From assembly GCA_965202905.1 (NCBI GenBank), contig OZ241868.1, forward strand, positions 1,054,001-1,118,000: 64,000 nt of DNA, in the 5' to 3' direction. The position numbers were made by a program, and so were the translations under genes. Of the stretch, positions 18,819-27,089 are shown piece by piece. The notes under the pieces were generated by a model, which was not told where the DNA came from, did no database searches, and saw nothing but the letters and a program-made list of their open reading frames with translations. Positions within the stretch are counted from its first letter, which is position 1. The number at the start of each line of letters is the position of its first letter. Origin of the DNA: CAYFYS01 sp965202905 (GTDB taxonomy: Bacteria > Pseudomonadota > Alphaproteobacteria > MPNO01).

Positions 18819-20162
18819 ATGGCGAACCTGACAGTCGAATTCTGCGGCCTTCAGTTCAAGAACCCGATCGTGGCGGCCTCGCTGGAGACCACCAACAGCC
18901 CCGACCTGATGAAGCAGTGCTTCGATTACGGCGCGGCCGGGGCGATCATCAAGACGCTGACCGACATCGAAGACATGGCGCGGCTGACCGAGAACTCGAA
19001 ATACGCGATTCTCAACGACCGCGGTGACATCATCAAGGGCAAGGTGCCGCGCGACTTCGTCTTCTATAGCCGCTCGGGCTATTCCAGCACCTACTACAAG
19101 GACTGGATCCCCTATCTCAAGGAGATCGGCGCCTATGCGCGCGAGCGCGACGGCCACCTGATCGGCTCCGCAGGCGCCAGGGATATCGACGGCTGGAAGG
19201 ACATCTGCCGCACCTTCGAGGATTGCGGCCTGCCGATGGTCGAACTCAATTTCGGCTGTCCACACCCGGCGATGATGCCGGGCGTCCACGGCGGCTCCAT
19301 GATCGGCCAGGAGGCGGATGTCGCCTTCGCCGTCACCCGGGCCGTCGTCGAGGCCTGCGACATTCCGGTCGTGGTCAAGCTGACGCCGGACCAGTCCCAG
19401 CCGGTCGCCATCGCCCGCGCGGTCAAGGAGGGCGGGGCGTCCGCCGTCACCGCGACCAACCGCCACACCGGCTTCGCCGTCGATATCGAGACCGGCGAGC
19501 CGCGGATCGCCGGCACGGCGGGGATTGGCGGCGCCTGGGTCAAGCCGCTGACCTTGCGCTGGGTGCACAACATCTACACCCAGGTGGGCATCCCGATCGC
19601 CGGGTCCAACGGCATCTTCGATCATCGCGATGCGGTCGAATTCCTGATGACCGGGGCGGACATCGTGGAGGTCGGCTCGGTGCTGATGATCAAGGGCATG
19701 AAATGGCTGCCCAAGATCGTCGAGGGGGTGGACCGGTTCATGGACGAGCACGGCTATCCCGACCTCGCGTCGATGCGCGGCATCGCCTCGGCCGCGGCGG
19801 CCAAGGACTATTCCGACCAGTTCGCCAGGCCGCGCACGCACGCCGTCGTCAACCAGGAGACCTGCCAGAACCCGACCTGCACGGTCTGCATCCAGATGTG
19901 CTTCTACGAGGCGCTGTCGCAGAACCCGGCGGGCAAGATCGACGTCCACACCGACAACTGCATCGGCTGCGAGCTGTGCTACGACGTCTGCCCGTTCGAT
20001 TCGATCTCGATGCGCCCGACCCGGCCGGATCAGCTCGAGGCCGGCTATTTCGACGTCCCGGATGGCGTCTACGAGGCACCCGGCAAGTTCGTCACCCGGC
20101 GCAACAACATGGCCACCATCGCCACCGACAACCCGAGGGGCGCGGCCGAGGCGGCGGAATAG
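18819..20162 (+). CDS. preA: PreA-like dihydropyrimidine/dihydroorotate dehydrogenase with ferredoxin domain
   Basis: FMN TIM-barrel oxidoreductase of 447 residues with a C-terminal 2[4Fe-4S] ferredoxin domain. FMN-site segments include VELNFGCPHP at 141-150 and GSNGIFDHRDAVEF at 262-275. The clusters are bound by C349, C354, C357, C361 and C381, C384, C387, C391. This is the architecture of PreA, the subunit that reduces uracil and thymine with electrons from the flavoprotein PreT. No preT-like gene is in the window, so the partner must be elsewhere or different. The ATG at 18819 has GGAGAG six bases upstream and gives the family length; longer in-frame extensions are non-conserved. Confidence 0.88.
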   Translation: MANLTVEFCGLQFKNPIVAASLETTNSPDLMKQCFDYGAAGAIIKTLTDIEDMARLTENSKYAILNDRGDIIKGKVPRDFVFYSRSGYSSTYYKDWIPYLKEIGAYARERDGHLIGSAGARDIDGWKDICRTFEDCGLPMVELNFGCPHPAMMPGVHGGSMIGQEADVAFAVTRAVVEACDIPVVVKLTPDQSQPVAIARAVKEGGASAVTATNRHTGFAVDIETGEPRIAGTAGIGGAWVKPLTLRWVHNIYTQVGIPIAGSNGIFDHRDAVEFLMTGADIVEVGSVLMIKGMKWLPKIVEGVDRFMDEHGYPDLASMRGIASAAAAKDYSDQFARPRTHAVVNQETCQNPTCTVCIQMCFYEALSQNPAGKIDVHTDNCIGCELCYDVCPFDSISMRPTRPDQLEAGYFDVPDGVYEAPGKFVTRRNNMATIATDNPRGAAEAAE

Positions 20163-20202
20163 CGCGGCCCACGCGCCGGTCGCGGGCGGCGAACCGCCTG
20201 CG

Positions 20203-21477
20203 GTGACGAGAAGCTCCGCCTTCGGCGGGATCGGCAGCGCGCTCGCGCACCGGGACTACCGGCTCTATTCGATCGGCGCCGGGGCGTCCTATCTCGGCAC
20301 CTGGATCTACCGCACCGGGCTCGGCTGGTTCACCTGGGAACTGACCGGGTCCGCGGCCTGGCTCGGCATCGTGGTCTTCACCGAAGTGCTGCCGATCATC
20401 TGCCTGGTGCCGATCACCGGCGCGCTGGTGGACCGCGTGGGCGCGCTCAAGATCGCCAAACTGACCCAGGTCATCGCCGCCGCGGTGATGACGGTGCTGA
20501 CCGTATTGACGGCCGTCGGGCTGATGACGATCGAGCTGCTGCTGGTGCTGGTGTTCCTCAACGGGGCGACCATGTCGCTGATGCAGTCGTCTTATTTCTC
20601 GCTGGTCGCGAGCCTGGTTCCGCGCGAGAACCTGTCCTCGGCGGTGGCGCTCCAGTCCTCGCTGGTCCAGACTGCGCGGTTCATCGGCCCGGCCATCGCC
20701 GGCGGGCTGCTGGTCCTGCTGGGATCGGCGACGGTCTTCGCGATCAACGCGCTGTCCTATTTCGCTCTCCTCGCGGCGCTGCTCGCGCTCCGTTACCGCG
20801 ACCCGCCGGTCTCGGCCGGCGCGATGTCGAGCCTGTTCGGCGACATCGCCCAGGGTATTCGCTACATCGTCAGCGAGCCCACCATCCGCATGCTGCTGAT
20901 CCTGACGATCGCGTTCTCGATGCTTCTGCGCCCCGTGATCGAGCTGATGCCGGCCTTCGCCTCGGATGTCTTCGGACGCGGCGCCGAGGGGCTGGCCTGG
21001 CTGCTCTCGGCCGCCGGGCTGGGGGCAATCTTCGGCTCGCTGTGGATCGCACGCCGCGGCCGGGCCGAGGGGCTGACCCGGCTGATGGCGGCGACCGCCA
21101 TCGGCGGCGGCCTGGCGCTGCTGGCCTTTGCCCAGACGACGGTCTTCTGGCTCGGCATCGTGCTCATGGCGGTCTACGGTCTTGCGTCGAATATGAACTC
21201 CATCTGTAGCCAGATCCTGATTCAGAATGTCGTCGATCCCGCCATGCGCGCGCGGGTGATGAGCCTGGTCGGTCTGACCTTCCGCGCCGTGCCGGCGGCG
21301 AGCGCGGCGCTGCTCGGCGCCATTGCCGTCGACTGGGGGCTCGGCGCGCCGATTTCGATCGTCGCGGCGCTCGGGATCCTTGGCGGGTTCGGGGTGTTCG
21401 GACTGATGCGCGCGGCCGGGCTCGATGCCCGGGCCGAGCGTGCGATCACTCCGCCAGGGACCGGGCGCGCCCGCTGA
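20203..21477 (+). CDS. MFS transporter (EntS/MFS_3-like exporter)
   Basis: Inner-membrane protein of 424 residues with about 12 hydrophobic segments in two halves, beginning with the ALAHRDYRLYSIGAG pattern common at the N-terminus of enterobactin-exporter-like MFS proteins. The loop between helices 2 and 3 has GALVDRVGALKIAK and the central segment QSSLVQTARFIGPAIAGG is typical of the subfamily. I chose the GTG at 20203, 40 bases after preA, because upstream frame lies inside preA. The last 32 bases overlap the tail of the convergent acyl-CoA ligase gene. Substrate unknown; small-molecule efflux is likely. Confidence 0.85.
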   Translation: MTRSSAFGGIGSALAHRDYRLYSIGAGASYLGTWIYRTGLGWFTWELTGSAAWLGIVVFTEVLPIICLVPITGALVDRVGALKIAKLTQVIAAAVMTVLTVLTAVGLMTIELLLVLVFLNGATMSLMQSSYFSLVASLVPRENLSSAVALQSSLVQTARFIGPAIAGGLLVLLGSATVFAINALSYFALLAALLALRYRDPPVSAGAMSSLFGDIAQGIRYIVSEPTIRMLLILTIAFSMLLRPVIELMPAFASDVFGRGAEGLAWLLSAAGLGAIFGSLWIARRGRAEGLTRLMAATAIGGGLALLAFAQTTVFWLGIVLMAVYGLASNMNSICSQILIQNVVDPAMRARVMSLVGLTFRAVPAASAALLGAIAVDWGLGAPISIVAALGILGGFGVFGLMRAAGLDARAERAITPPGTGRAR

Positions 21478-22990
21478 GCGCGACCTTGTCGAGCTTGCCG
21501 GTCGGCCCGACCGGCAGCGCATCGAGCGCGATGATCCGCGTCGGACGCTTGTAGGGCGCAAGGCGCGAGGCGGCGAAGGCGGCCACCGCAGCGGCGTCGA
21601 TCGAGCGGCCCGGCGCCGGCTCGACGAAGGCGATCACCTCCTCGTTGCCCGGCGCCCGGCGGCCGACCACGGCGGATTGCCGGACATCCTCGTGGCCGGT
21701 CAGCACGTCCTCGACCTCGGCCGGGTAGACGTTGAAGCCTGAGCGGACGATCAGGTCCTTCAGCCGTCCGACGATATGGATCTGACCGTCCTCGTCGAGC
21801 CGCGCGAGATCGCCGATCGCGACCCAGCCGTCCGCATCGACGGTCGCCGCCGTCGCTTCCGGCTCGCGGAAATAGCCCGACATCGCGTTCGGGCCGCGGC
21901 AATGCACCTCGCCGACCTCGCCCTGGGCGACCTCCTTGCCGTCGCGGCCGATCAGACGCAGCCCGACTCCGGGCCAAACATGGCCCGCCGCCCCCGGGTT
22001 GGGCTTGCGGCCCGGCGGCGTGGTCGCGATCGGCGAGAATTCGGTCGCGGCATAGCCGGTGCTGAGCGGCGTCCCGAAGGCCCGGCCCGCGGCCTCGCGC
22101 AGCGCCTCGTCGACCGGCGCGCCGCCGGCCAGCACCTGTTTCAGCCTCGGCGCCTCGATGGGCCGGCCGTCGGCCTCGGCCCGGGCGAGCAATGTCGCGA
22201 ACATCGGCGGCGCGCCGAAGATATGGGTGAGGCGTCCGCCGGCAAGGCCGGCGAGCACGGCCTCGACATCGAACCGCGCGGCGAACTCGAGCGCGGCCCC
22301 GATATGGACGACCGGCGTCACCATGCCGGCAAGCCCCAGAATGTGGACCATGGGCGCGACCACATAGGGACAGTCGCCGCGCTCGAACCGCGCCGCGGCG
22401 ACGGTCGCACCCTGGTAGAGAATCGTGCGGTGGGACAGCATCGCGCCCTTGGGTCGGCCGGTGGTCCCGGAGGTGAAGATCATCGCCGCGATCTGGCGGG
22501 CGGGGTCGTCGTAGACGGGCTCCGGCGCAGCGTCCGGCCGCATTTGCGCGAGACCGAGCTCGCCGAAGGCGCGGTCCTCGTGGATGTCCGCGCCGGCCGC
22601 TTGGCAATGCGCCCGGGCCTCGTCGGAGGCGCCGGTCGAATAGACGGCGAATCGGGCGTCGGCCTTTTCGACGATCACCCCGATCTCACGGGCCGACAAC
22701 CGCGCGTTGGCCATCACCGCCCAGGCGTCGTGCGCGGTGATCGCATAGAACGCGCACAGGGCGGCAAAACAATTCTCCATCACCAGCACGACGCGATCGC
22801 CCGGTTGGACGCCGGCGCGGCCCAACACGACCGCGAACGCCTCGATGCCCTCCGCGAGATCGGCATAGGACCATGTCGCCGGCCCGGCGTGAACTGCCGG
22901 CGCGTCCGGCGTCGCCCCGGCCCAGCGCAGCGGCGCCTCGACCGCCCGCCTGGGCAGGGTGGCGAAGATCTCCTCGTGGTAGCGGCTCAT
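21446..22990 (-). CDS. AMP-binding acyl-CoA synthetase
   Basis: ANL-superfamily ligase of 514 residues that activates a carboxylic acid as an acyl-adenylate and then a CoA thioester. The P-loop signature FTSGTTGRPKGA, the A5 segment STGYAATEFSP, the hinge GRLKDLIVRSGFNVYP and the catalytic-lysine region GPTGKLDK near the C-terminus are all intact. It is last in a tight operon with the amidohydrolase and Rieske oxygenase (13-base gap to the latter), so an aromatic or ring-cleavage acid is a likely substrate. That assignment is from context only. Confidence 0.9.
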   Translation of the reverse strand: MSRYHEEIFATLPRRAVEAPLRWAGATPDAPAVHAGPATWSYADLAEGIEAFAVVLGRAGVQPGDRVVLVMENCFAALCAFYAITAHDAWAVMANARLSAREIGVIVEKADARFAVYSTGASDEARAHCQAAGADIHEDRAFGELGLAQMRPDAAPEPVYDDPARQIAAMIFTSGTTGRPKGAMLSHRTILYQGATVAAARFERGDCPYVVAPMVHILGLAGMVTPVVHIGAALEFAARFDVEAVLAGLAGGRLTHIFGAPPMFATLLARAEADGRPIEAPRLKQVLAGGAPVDEALREAAGRAFGTPLSTGYAATEFSPIATTPPGRKPNPGAAGHVWPGVGLRLIGRDGKEVAQGEVGEVHCRGPNAMSGYFREPEATAATVDADGWVAIGDLARLDEDGQIHIVGRLKDLIVRSGFNVYPAEVEDVLTGHEDVRQSAVVGRRAPGNEEVIAFVEPAPGRSIDAAAVAAFAASRLAPYKRPTRIIALDALPVGPTGKLDKVALSGRARSLAE

Positions 22991-23003
22991 CGGCCGGGCG
23001 GAT

Positions 23004-24038
23004 TCACACGGCGCCCCGATCCGCCTCGGCGGCGATGCGGGCCTCCACCATACGGCGGAACATCATGCCGGGTCCGTCGACATTGATGTCGATCGTCCGG
23101 CCGTTGCGGTGGCGGTCGATATTGGCCTGCTGGGCGCCGAGGATGGCGATGTCTTCGGAGAAGACCGCGCGAAAGTCCCTGCGGAAAATCTCGTCGACCG
23201 CCGCGTCGTCCAGCGCGAAGCTCCGCGTGTGGGCATAGAAATAATGGGTGGTCGTCGCGGTCTCCGGCGTCAGCGCGTTGAGATTGAAGAACTCCATCCG
23301 CCGATCCAGCGGCGCCTCGGCGCAGCCGGCGCCCGGCGGCGCGCAGCCGGCATGGACGGTGTTGCAGGCCGGCAGGCGCGAGACCGCGACCTGCCAGCGA
23401 TCGACATTGCCGGTGAACCGGCCGAGCGCGCCATAGAGCGGCGGCGGCGGCGAATCCCGGACCACGCGGGTCATCTGCACGAAATCCTCGCCGCGTTCCG
23501 TGACGATCGGGAAGTCGGCGACGTTCCCGGTTCCGATCGAGCCGGCATGGACATAGGCCACATGCGACAGATCCAGGAGATTGTCATTCACCAGCAGGTA
23601 GTTGGACTGGACGTGGAACGGATCGCCACCCGTGACCGCCGCCCAGTCGGGGTGGTCCATGCGCCACCAGTCGGGGATCAGCGCCGGGTCGGCAGCTTGC
23701 GGATCGCCCATCCAGATCCAGATCCACTTGTGACGCTCGACCACCGGCCAGGCGCGCACCGCGGCGCCGGGCGGGATGGCGCTCTGGCCCGGCACTTCGA
23801 TGCACCTGCCCGCGCGGTCGAAGCGCAGCCCGTGATAGCCGCATTGCAGCGTCTCGCCGATGACGCGGCCCATCGACAACGGCAATGCGCGATGACAGCA
23901 GCGGTCCTCGAGCGCCACCGGCGTTCCCTCCGGCGTCCGGTAGAGAACCACCGGCGTTTCGAGCAGCGTCCGCGCGAACGGCGCCTCGCCGACCTCATAG
24001 TCCCAGGCCGCGGCATACCAGCAATCCTTCGGGTACAT
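23004..24038 (-). CDS. Rieske non-heme iron oxygenase, large subunit (VanA-like)
   Basis: Oxygenase of 344 residues that hydroxylates or demethylates aromatic substrates. The Rieske 2Fe-2S site is C47-x-H49 and C66-x2-H69 (CCHRALPLS, LQCGYHG). The mononuclear iron site is in NDNLLDLSHVAYVHAG (two histidines), with a downstream acidic ligand. VanA-type enzymes usually start MYPxNxWY, so I begin at MYPKDCWY (24038) rather than an in-frame extension into the upstream gene. No reductase subunit (VanB) is adjacent. It sits 19 bases after an amidohydrolase and 13 before an acyl-CoA ligase on the same strand. Confidence 0.9.
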   Translation of the reverse strand: MYPKDCWYAAAWDYEVGEAPFARTLLETPVVLYRTPEGTPVALEDRCCHRALPLSMGRVIGETLQCGYHGLRFDRAGRCIEVPGQSAIPPGAAVRAWPVVERHKWIWIWMGDPQAADPALIPDWWRMDHPDWAAVTGGDPFHVQSNYLLVNDNLLDLSHVAYVHAGSIGTGNVADFPIVTERGEDFVQMTRVVRDSPPPPLYGALGRFTGNVDRWQVAVSRLPACNTVHAGCAPPGAGCAEAPLDRRMEFFNLNALTPETATTTHYFYAHTRSFALDDAAVDEIFRRDFRAVFSEDIAILGAQQANIDRHRNGRTIDINVDGPGMMFRRMVEARIAAEADRGAV

Positions 24039-24057
24039 CGGCTCCTCCGAACGGAAC

Positions 24058-25032
24058 TCAGTTTCCGGAACCGCCGCCGGCCGGGTCGAGCCGGGGAAAC
24101 AGCGCCCGCGCATTGCCGTATTCCATCATCGCGCGGGCGGTCTCGTCGAAACCGGCATAGGCGTCGGCGCCGGCTGTCTCGGCTTCCGCCACGCTTTCGG
24201 GGATATACGGATAATCGGTGCCGAACAGGATCCGCGCCGGATCGGCCAGCGCCTGCAAGGCGGCGAGCATCGCCGGATCGCCCGACAGCGCCGTGTCGTA
24301 ATAGAACCGGCGGAAATAGGCCCGCGCGCCTTCGGGATATTTCTCGCGATGCGCGGTCAGGTCGTCGAAGATCTCGATCCGGTGGGCCAGCATCGGCAAA
24401 ACCCCGCCGGAATGGGAAAGGATGAAGGCGATATCGGGCATCCGGGCCAGGACGCCGGTGAACAGCATGTTGGCCGCCGCCCGGGTCGTCTCGCACGGAT
24501 AGTCGACGAACGGCCGCGGCACCACATGGTCCCGCTCGGCGCCTGGCGGCGGATAGGTCGGGTGGAGCAGCACTACGGCCTTCCGGCGATCGAGTTCGCG
24601 GTAGATCTCGTGGAAGTCGGCATGGCCGGCATAGCGGTCATCGACCTGAGTCAGGTGGATGAACCCGTCGAGCCCGAGCTCGTCCTGGCAGCGCGCGATC
24701 TCGACCAGACAATCGTCGGTGTCGGGGAAAGGCAGCACGGCCAGAGCGCCGAACCGGCCGGGATGGGCGGCGACCAGCCCGGCCAGGTAGTCGTTGCAAC
24801 GCCGGGCGAGGACCGCGGTGGCGGCGCGGTCGCCGAAATAGACCCCGGGCGCGGTGAACGACATCAGGGCCGTGGCGATCCCCAGCCGGCCCATGAGCGC
24901 GAGCGAGGTCTCGGGCGACCAGTCGGGAAAGTCGCGATAGGCGGTCGAGGGATAGCCGCCGGCGGTCTGGGCCTCCCGATAGAACTGCGGCAGCGCGTGA
25001 TGGTGGACATCGATTCGGTTCTGCCTGGCCAT
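24058..25032 (-). CDS. Amidohydrolase (ACMSD-like metal-dependent decarboxylase/hydrolase)
   Basis: TIM-barrel metalloenzyme of 324 residues from the amidohydrolase_2 family, which includes aminocarboxymuconate-semialdehyde decarboxylase. The N-terminal metal motif is RIDVHHHALP, a further ligand is in LLHPTYPPPG, and the conserved SHSGGVLP and FGTDYPYIPE segments supply the remaining histidine and the catalytic aspartate. First gene of the three-gene aromatic operon. The family decarboxylates or hydrolyses aromatic acids and ring-cleavage products; which one here is not shown. Confidence 0.88.
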   Translation of the reverse strand: MARQNRIDVHHHALPQFYREAQTAGGYPSTAYRDFPDWSPETSLALMGRLGIATALMSFTAPGVYFGDRAATAVLARRCNDYLAGLVAAHPGRFGALAVLPFPDTDDCLVEIARCQDELGLDGFIHLTQVDDRYAGHADFHEIYRELDRRKAVVLLHPTYPPPGAERDHVVPRPFVDYPCETTRAAANMLFTGVLARMPDIAFILSHSGGVLPMLAHRIEIFDDLTAHREKYPEGARAYFRRFYYDTALSGDPAMLAALQALADPARILFGTDYPYIPESVAEAETAGADAYAGFDETARAMMEYGNARALFPRLDPAGGGSGN

Positions 25033-25150
25033 CTGAACACCCCGTCATTGCCCGATCCCGTGGGACGACGAACTATAGCCGTACCGCGCCGGAATGCGAG
25101 GGACCGCCATGACCGGGAGCGGCCCGAACGACGACGAGTCGATCGAGCAG

Positions 25151-26332
25151 TCAATCGAGCGCCGCCCAGTCGAGTTCGTGCAGCACCCGCCAGGGGATCA
25201 GGCTGTTCGTTCCCCGGCGCTGGGGTCGGTCGCCACCGTAGACCACGACGGCAGGGGGCGGACCGGTCGACCGGGCAAGGTGTCTTTGGACGCGTTTCGA
25301 CCCGTCGAACAGGCTGGATGACGCCGTCCCGGCGGATTTGGCTTCGACGAGCGTGATGCCGGTCGGGCGCTCGACGATGAGATCGGCCTCCGCCCCGTTC
25401 CGGTCGCGGTAGAAGGACAGCCCGTTGAACTCGCCGCGGTTGGCCCGATGTTTGGCGATCTCCGAGACCACCCACGTCTCGAAAATCGGACCGCGAAGCG
25501 GATGCGAGCGGAGTTGTTCGGGCGTGCGGATACCCAGCAGCCAGCACACGAGGCCGGTGTCGTAGAAATGCAGTTTAGGCATTTTCACCAGCCGTTTGCG
25601 CAGGTTCGTATTAAAGACCGGCAGGCGAAAAACGAGAAAGCTGGTTTCGAGGATATCGAGCCAGGCTTTCGCGGTCGGCTGCGAGATGCCGCAATCGCCG
25701 GCCAGCGACGAGTAGTTGAGCAACTGCGCCGTCCGGCCCGCGCAGAGGGCGACGAAGCGCTGGAAGGCCGCAAGATCGCCTACCTTGCTGATCGTCCGCA
25801 CGTCGCGTTCGACATAGGTGGCGACGTAGGAGCGGAGCCAGTCTGCGGCGTTTAGCCCGTCGGCGAATATGCGCGGGTAGGATCCGGTGAAAAGGGTCTC
25901 TTCGAGGGCCTCGGGATGCTGGGGGAAACGTATCGTTTCGCTCCGGGTCAGCGGAAGCAGGCGGTACAGCCCCGTCCTTCCGGCCAGCGACTGGCTGACC
26001 GACTCGAGCAGCGAAAAGTTTTGCGAGCCCGTGAGAATCCATCGTCCGGGCGCTGGATCGGCGTCGATGACGCCTTGCAGGTAAGAGAACAGGTCCGGCG
26101 CTCTTTGTACTTCGTCGAGGATGGCGCCGCGCGGAAATTGAGCGAGAAAAGCGCGGGGATCTTCCTCGGCGAAAGCCCGCACGTCCGGGGCTTCCAGAGT
26201 CTCGTAAGCGTGCTGCGGAAACGTGGCGCGGCACAGGGTCGTCTTGCCGCTCTGCCGAGGTCCGGTGAGCGTGATGGACGGCCAGTTTCGCGCCGCCTCC
26301 GTCAGCCTCGGAGCAAGGTCGCGTGGAATCAT
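25151..26332 (-). CDS. AAA_14/DUF4143 ATPase
   Basis: A 393-residue ATPase of the AAA_14 plus DUF4143 family. Walker A is LTGPRQSGKTTL near residue 22, Walker B/DEV segment is AILDEVQRAPDLF, and sensor segment is LTGSQNFSLL. The C-terminal DUF4143 half contains FETWVVSEIAKHRANRG and a PD-(D/E)xK-like core, AEADLIVERP followed by VEAKSAG. Such proteins are frequent in mobile or defence regions, but their function is poorly known. It is the leftmost gene of the island, and an A/T-rich inverted repeat lies in its upstream region (26356-26388). Confidence 0.85.
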   Translation of the reverse strand: MIPRDLAPRLTEAARNWPSITLTGPRQSGKTTLCRATFPQHAYETLEAPDVRAFAEEDPRAFLAQFPRGAILDEVQRAPDLFSYLQGVIDADPAPGRWILTGSQNFSLLESVSQSLAGRTGLYRLLPLTRSETIRFPQHPEALEETLFTGSYPRIFADGLNAADWLRSYVATYVERDVRTISKVGDLAAFQRFVALCAGRTAQLLNYSSLAGDCGISQPTAKAWLDILETSFLVFRLPVFNTNLRKRLVKMPKLHFYDTGLVCWLLGIRTPEQLRSHPLRGPIFETWVVSEIAKHRANRGEFNGLSFYRDRNGAEADLIVERPTGITLVEAKSAGTASSSLFDGSKRVQRHLARSTGPPPAVVVYGGDRPQRRGTNSLIPWRVLHELDWAALD

Positions 26333-26355
26333 AGCAGGGAGCTTAGCAGAGAATC

Positions 26356-26388
26356 AGGCTAATTCAATATTGTATTTTGAAATAGCCT
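26356..26388. promoter_or_regulatory. A/T-rich inverted repeat upstream of the DUF4143 ATPase
   Basis: AGGCTAATTCAA (26356-26367) pairs with TTGAAATAGCCT (26377-26388) with one mismatch around a nine-base A/T loop. It touches the stop codon of the duplicated mod tail, so it may be a terminator for the incoming transcript, an operator for the ATPase gene, or both. Confidence 0.45.
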
Positions 26389-26601
26389 AAATCCGGAACG
26401 CCTTCATCACCTCGTCGCCCAGGTGGTTGATGACCTTGACGGCAATGCGGCCGGAGTGCGGGCGCTCGAACGGGCGGGAAACATCGCTGTTGAGAGTGGC
26501 CCAGGCAGCGTCGATCTCGGCCTTCAGCGTCGTCTTGAGCGCCTTGTAGGGATCGCCCGCGCCAAGAAAATAAGCGTGGCGGACGAAGAAGCTCTCCTCG
26601 T
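26387..26601 (-). pseudogene. Duplicated 3' end of the mod methyltransferase gene
   Basis: On the minus strand this encodes EESFFVRHAYFLGAGDPYKA and continues to DEVMKAFRI and a stop. It is nearly identical, base by base, to the last ~215 bases of the intact mod gene (28808-29025), differing by a few substitutions and one missing GCG codon. There is no upstream coding sequence: identity ends abruptly at about 26601, 17 bases before the nuclease stop codon. It is therefore a direct repeat left by duplication or cassette insertion, not a gene. Confidence 0.92.
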
Positions 26602-26618
26602 CATCGCGTATCGGCGGT

Positions 26619-27089
26619 TCACGGCTTCAAGGTCCTTGCCAGATTTTGCGGACGATTGCAGCGCACCTTTTTGATCGTCAGGCTGAGTCCGCGAAACTTT
26701 ATCTTTGCCCGGTTGAGATCCTCGAGCTCTTTCGAATGGATGCCCTTGCCATGGAATAGAATCGGACGACAGGTTGACGTCTTTGGCGCAAAACGTTCGA
26801 TGAACGCCGCGCCACCCTGCAATTGCTTGGCAGCCTGGGATACGTCGACGCGACCGCTCTTGAGTTCTATCGGTACCGCCAGGAGGTTCCCGCCGGTGCA
26901 GGGCAGGAAGAGAACGAAATCGCATCGCTGGCCTTCCATCCCGTGCTCCGGAAAGGCGCGATCTATATCGACGATGATCCGGCAGGAAGGTAGGCCGGTC
27001 ATGTCCGCCTTGCATCCGTCCCGTCCGCACGAATCGCTGAGGTTGCTCTCACCCACCCGCGAACGGATTTCGTCGAGTATCCCGTTCAT
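26619..27089 (-). CDS. PD-(D/E)xK-like nuclease partner of the ABC ATPase
   Basis: A 156-residue protein I cannot assign to a named family. Residues 55-77 read RCDFVLFLPC...AVPIELKSG, that is D57, E75 and K77 on predicted beta strands, the layout of restriction-endonuclease-like (PD-(D/E)xK) active sites; the following VSQAAKQLQGGAAFIE helix fits that fold. Cysteines at 21, 26, 36 and 56 might bind zinc. Its start overlaps the stop of the ATPase gene by four bases (ATGA), so the two are coupled. An effector nuclease controlled by the ATPase is the simplest reading; this is inference. Confidence 0.65.
   Translation of the reverse strand: MNGILDEIRSRVGESNLSDSCGRDGCKADMTGLPSCRIIVDIDRAFPEHGMEGQRCDFVLFLPCTGGNLLAVPIELKSGRVDVSQAAKQLQGGAAFIERFAPKTSTCRPILFHGKGIHSKELEDLNRAKIKFRGLSLTIKKVRCNRPQNLARTLKP

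Noticed and set aside
23109..24425. Plus-strand frame of 438 codons opposite the Rieske and amidohydrolase genes
   Set aside because: No motif and fully antisense to two proteins with conserved metal sites.
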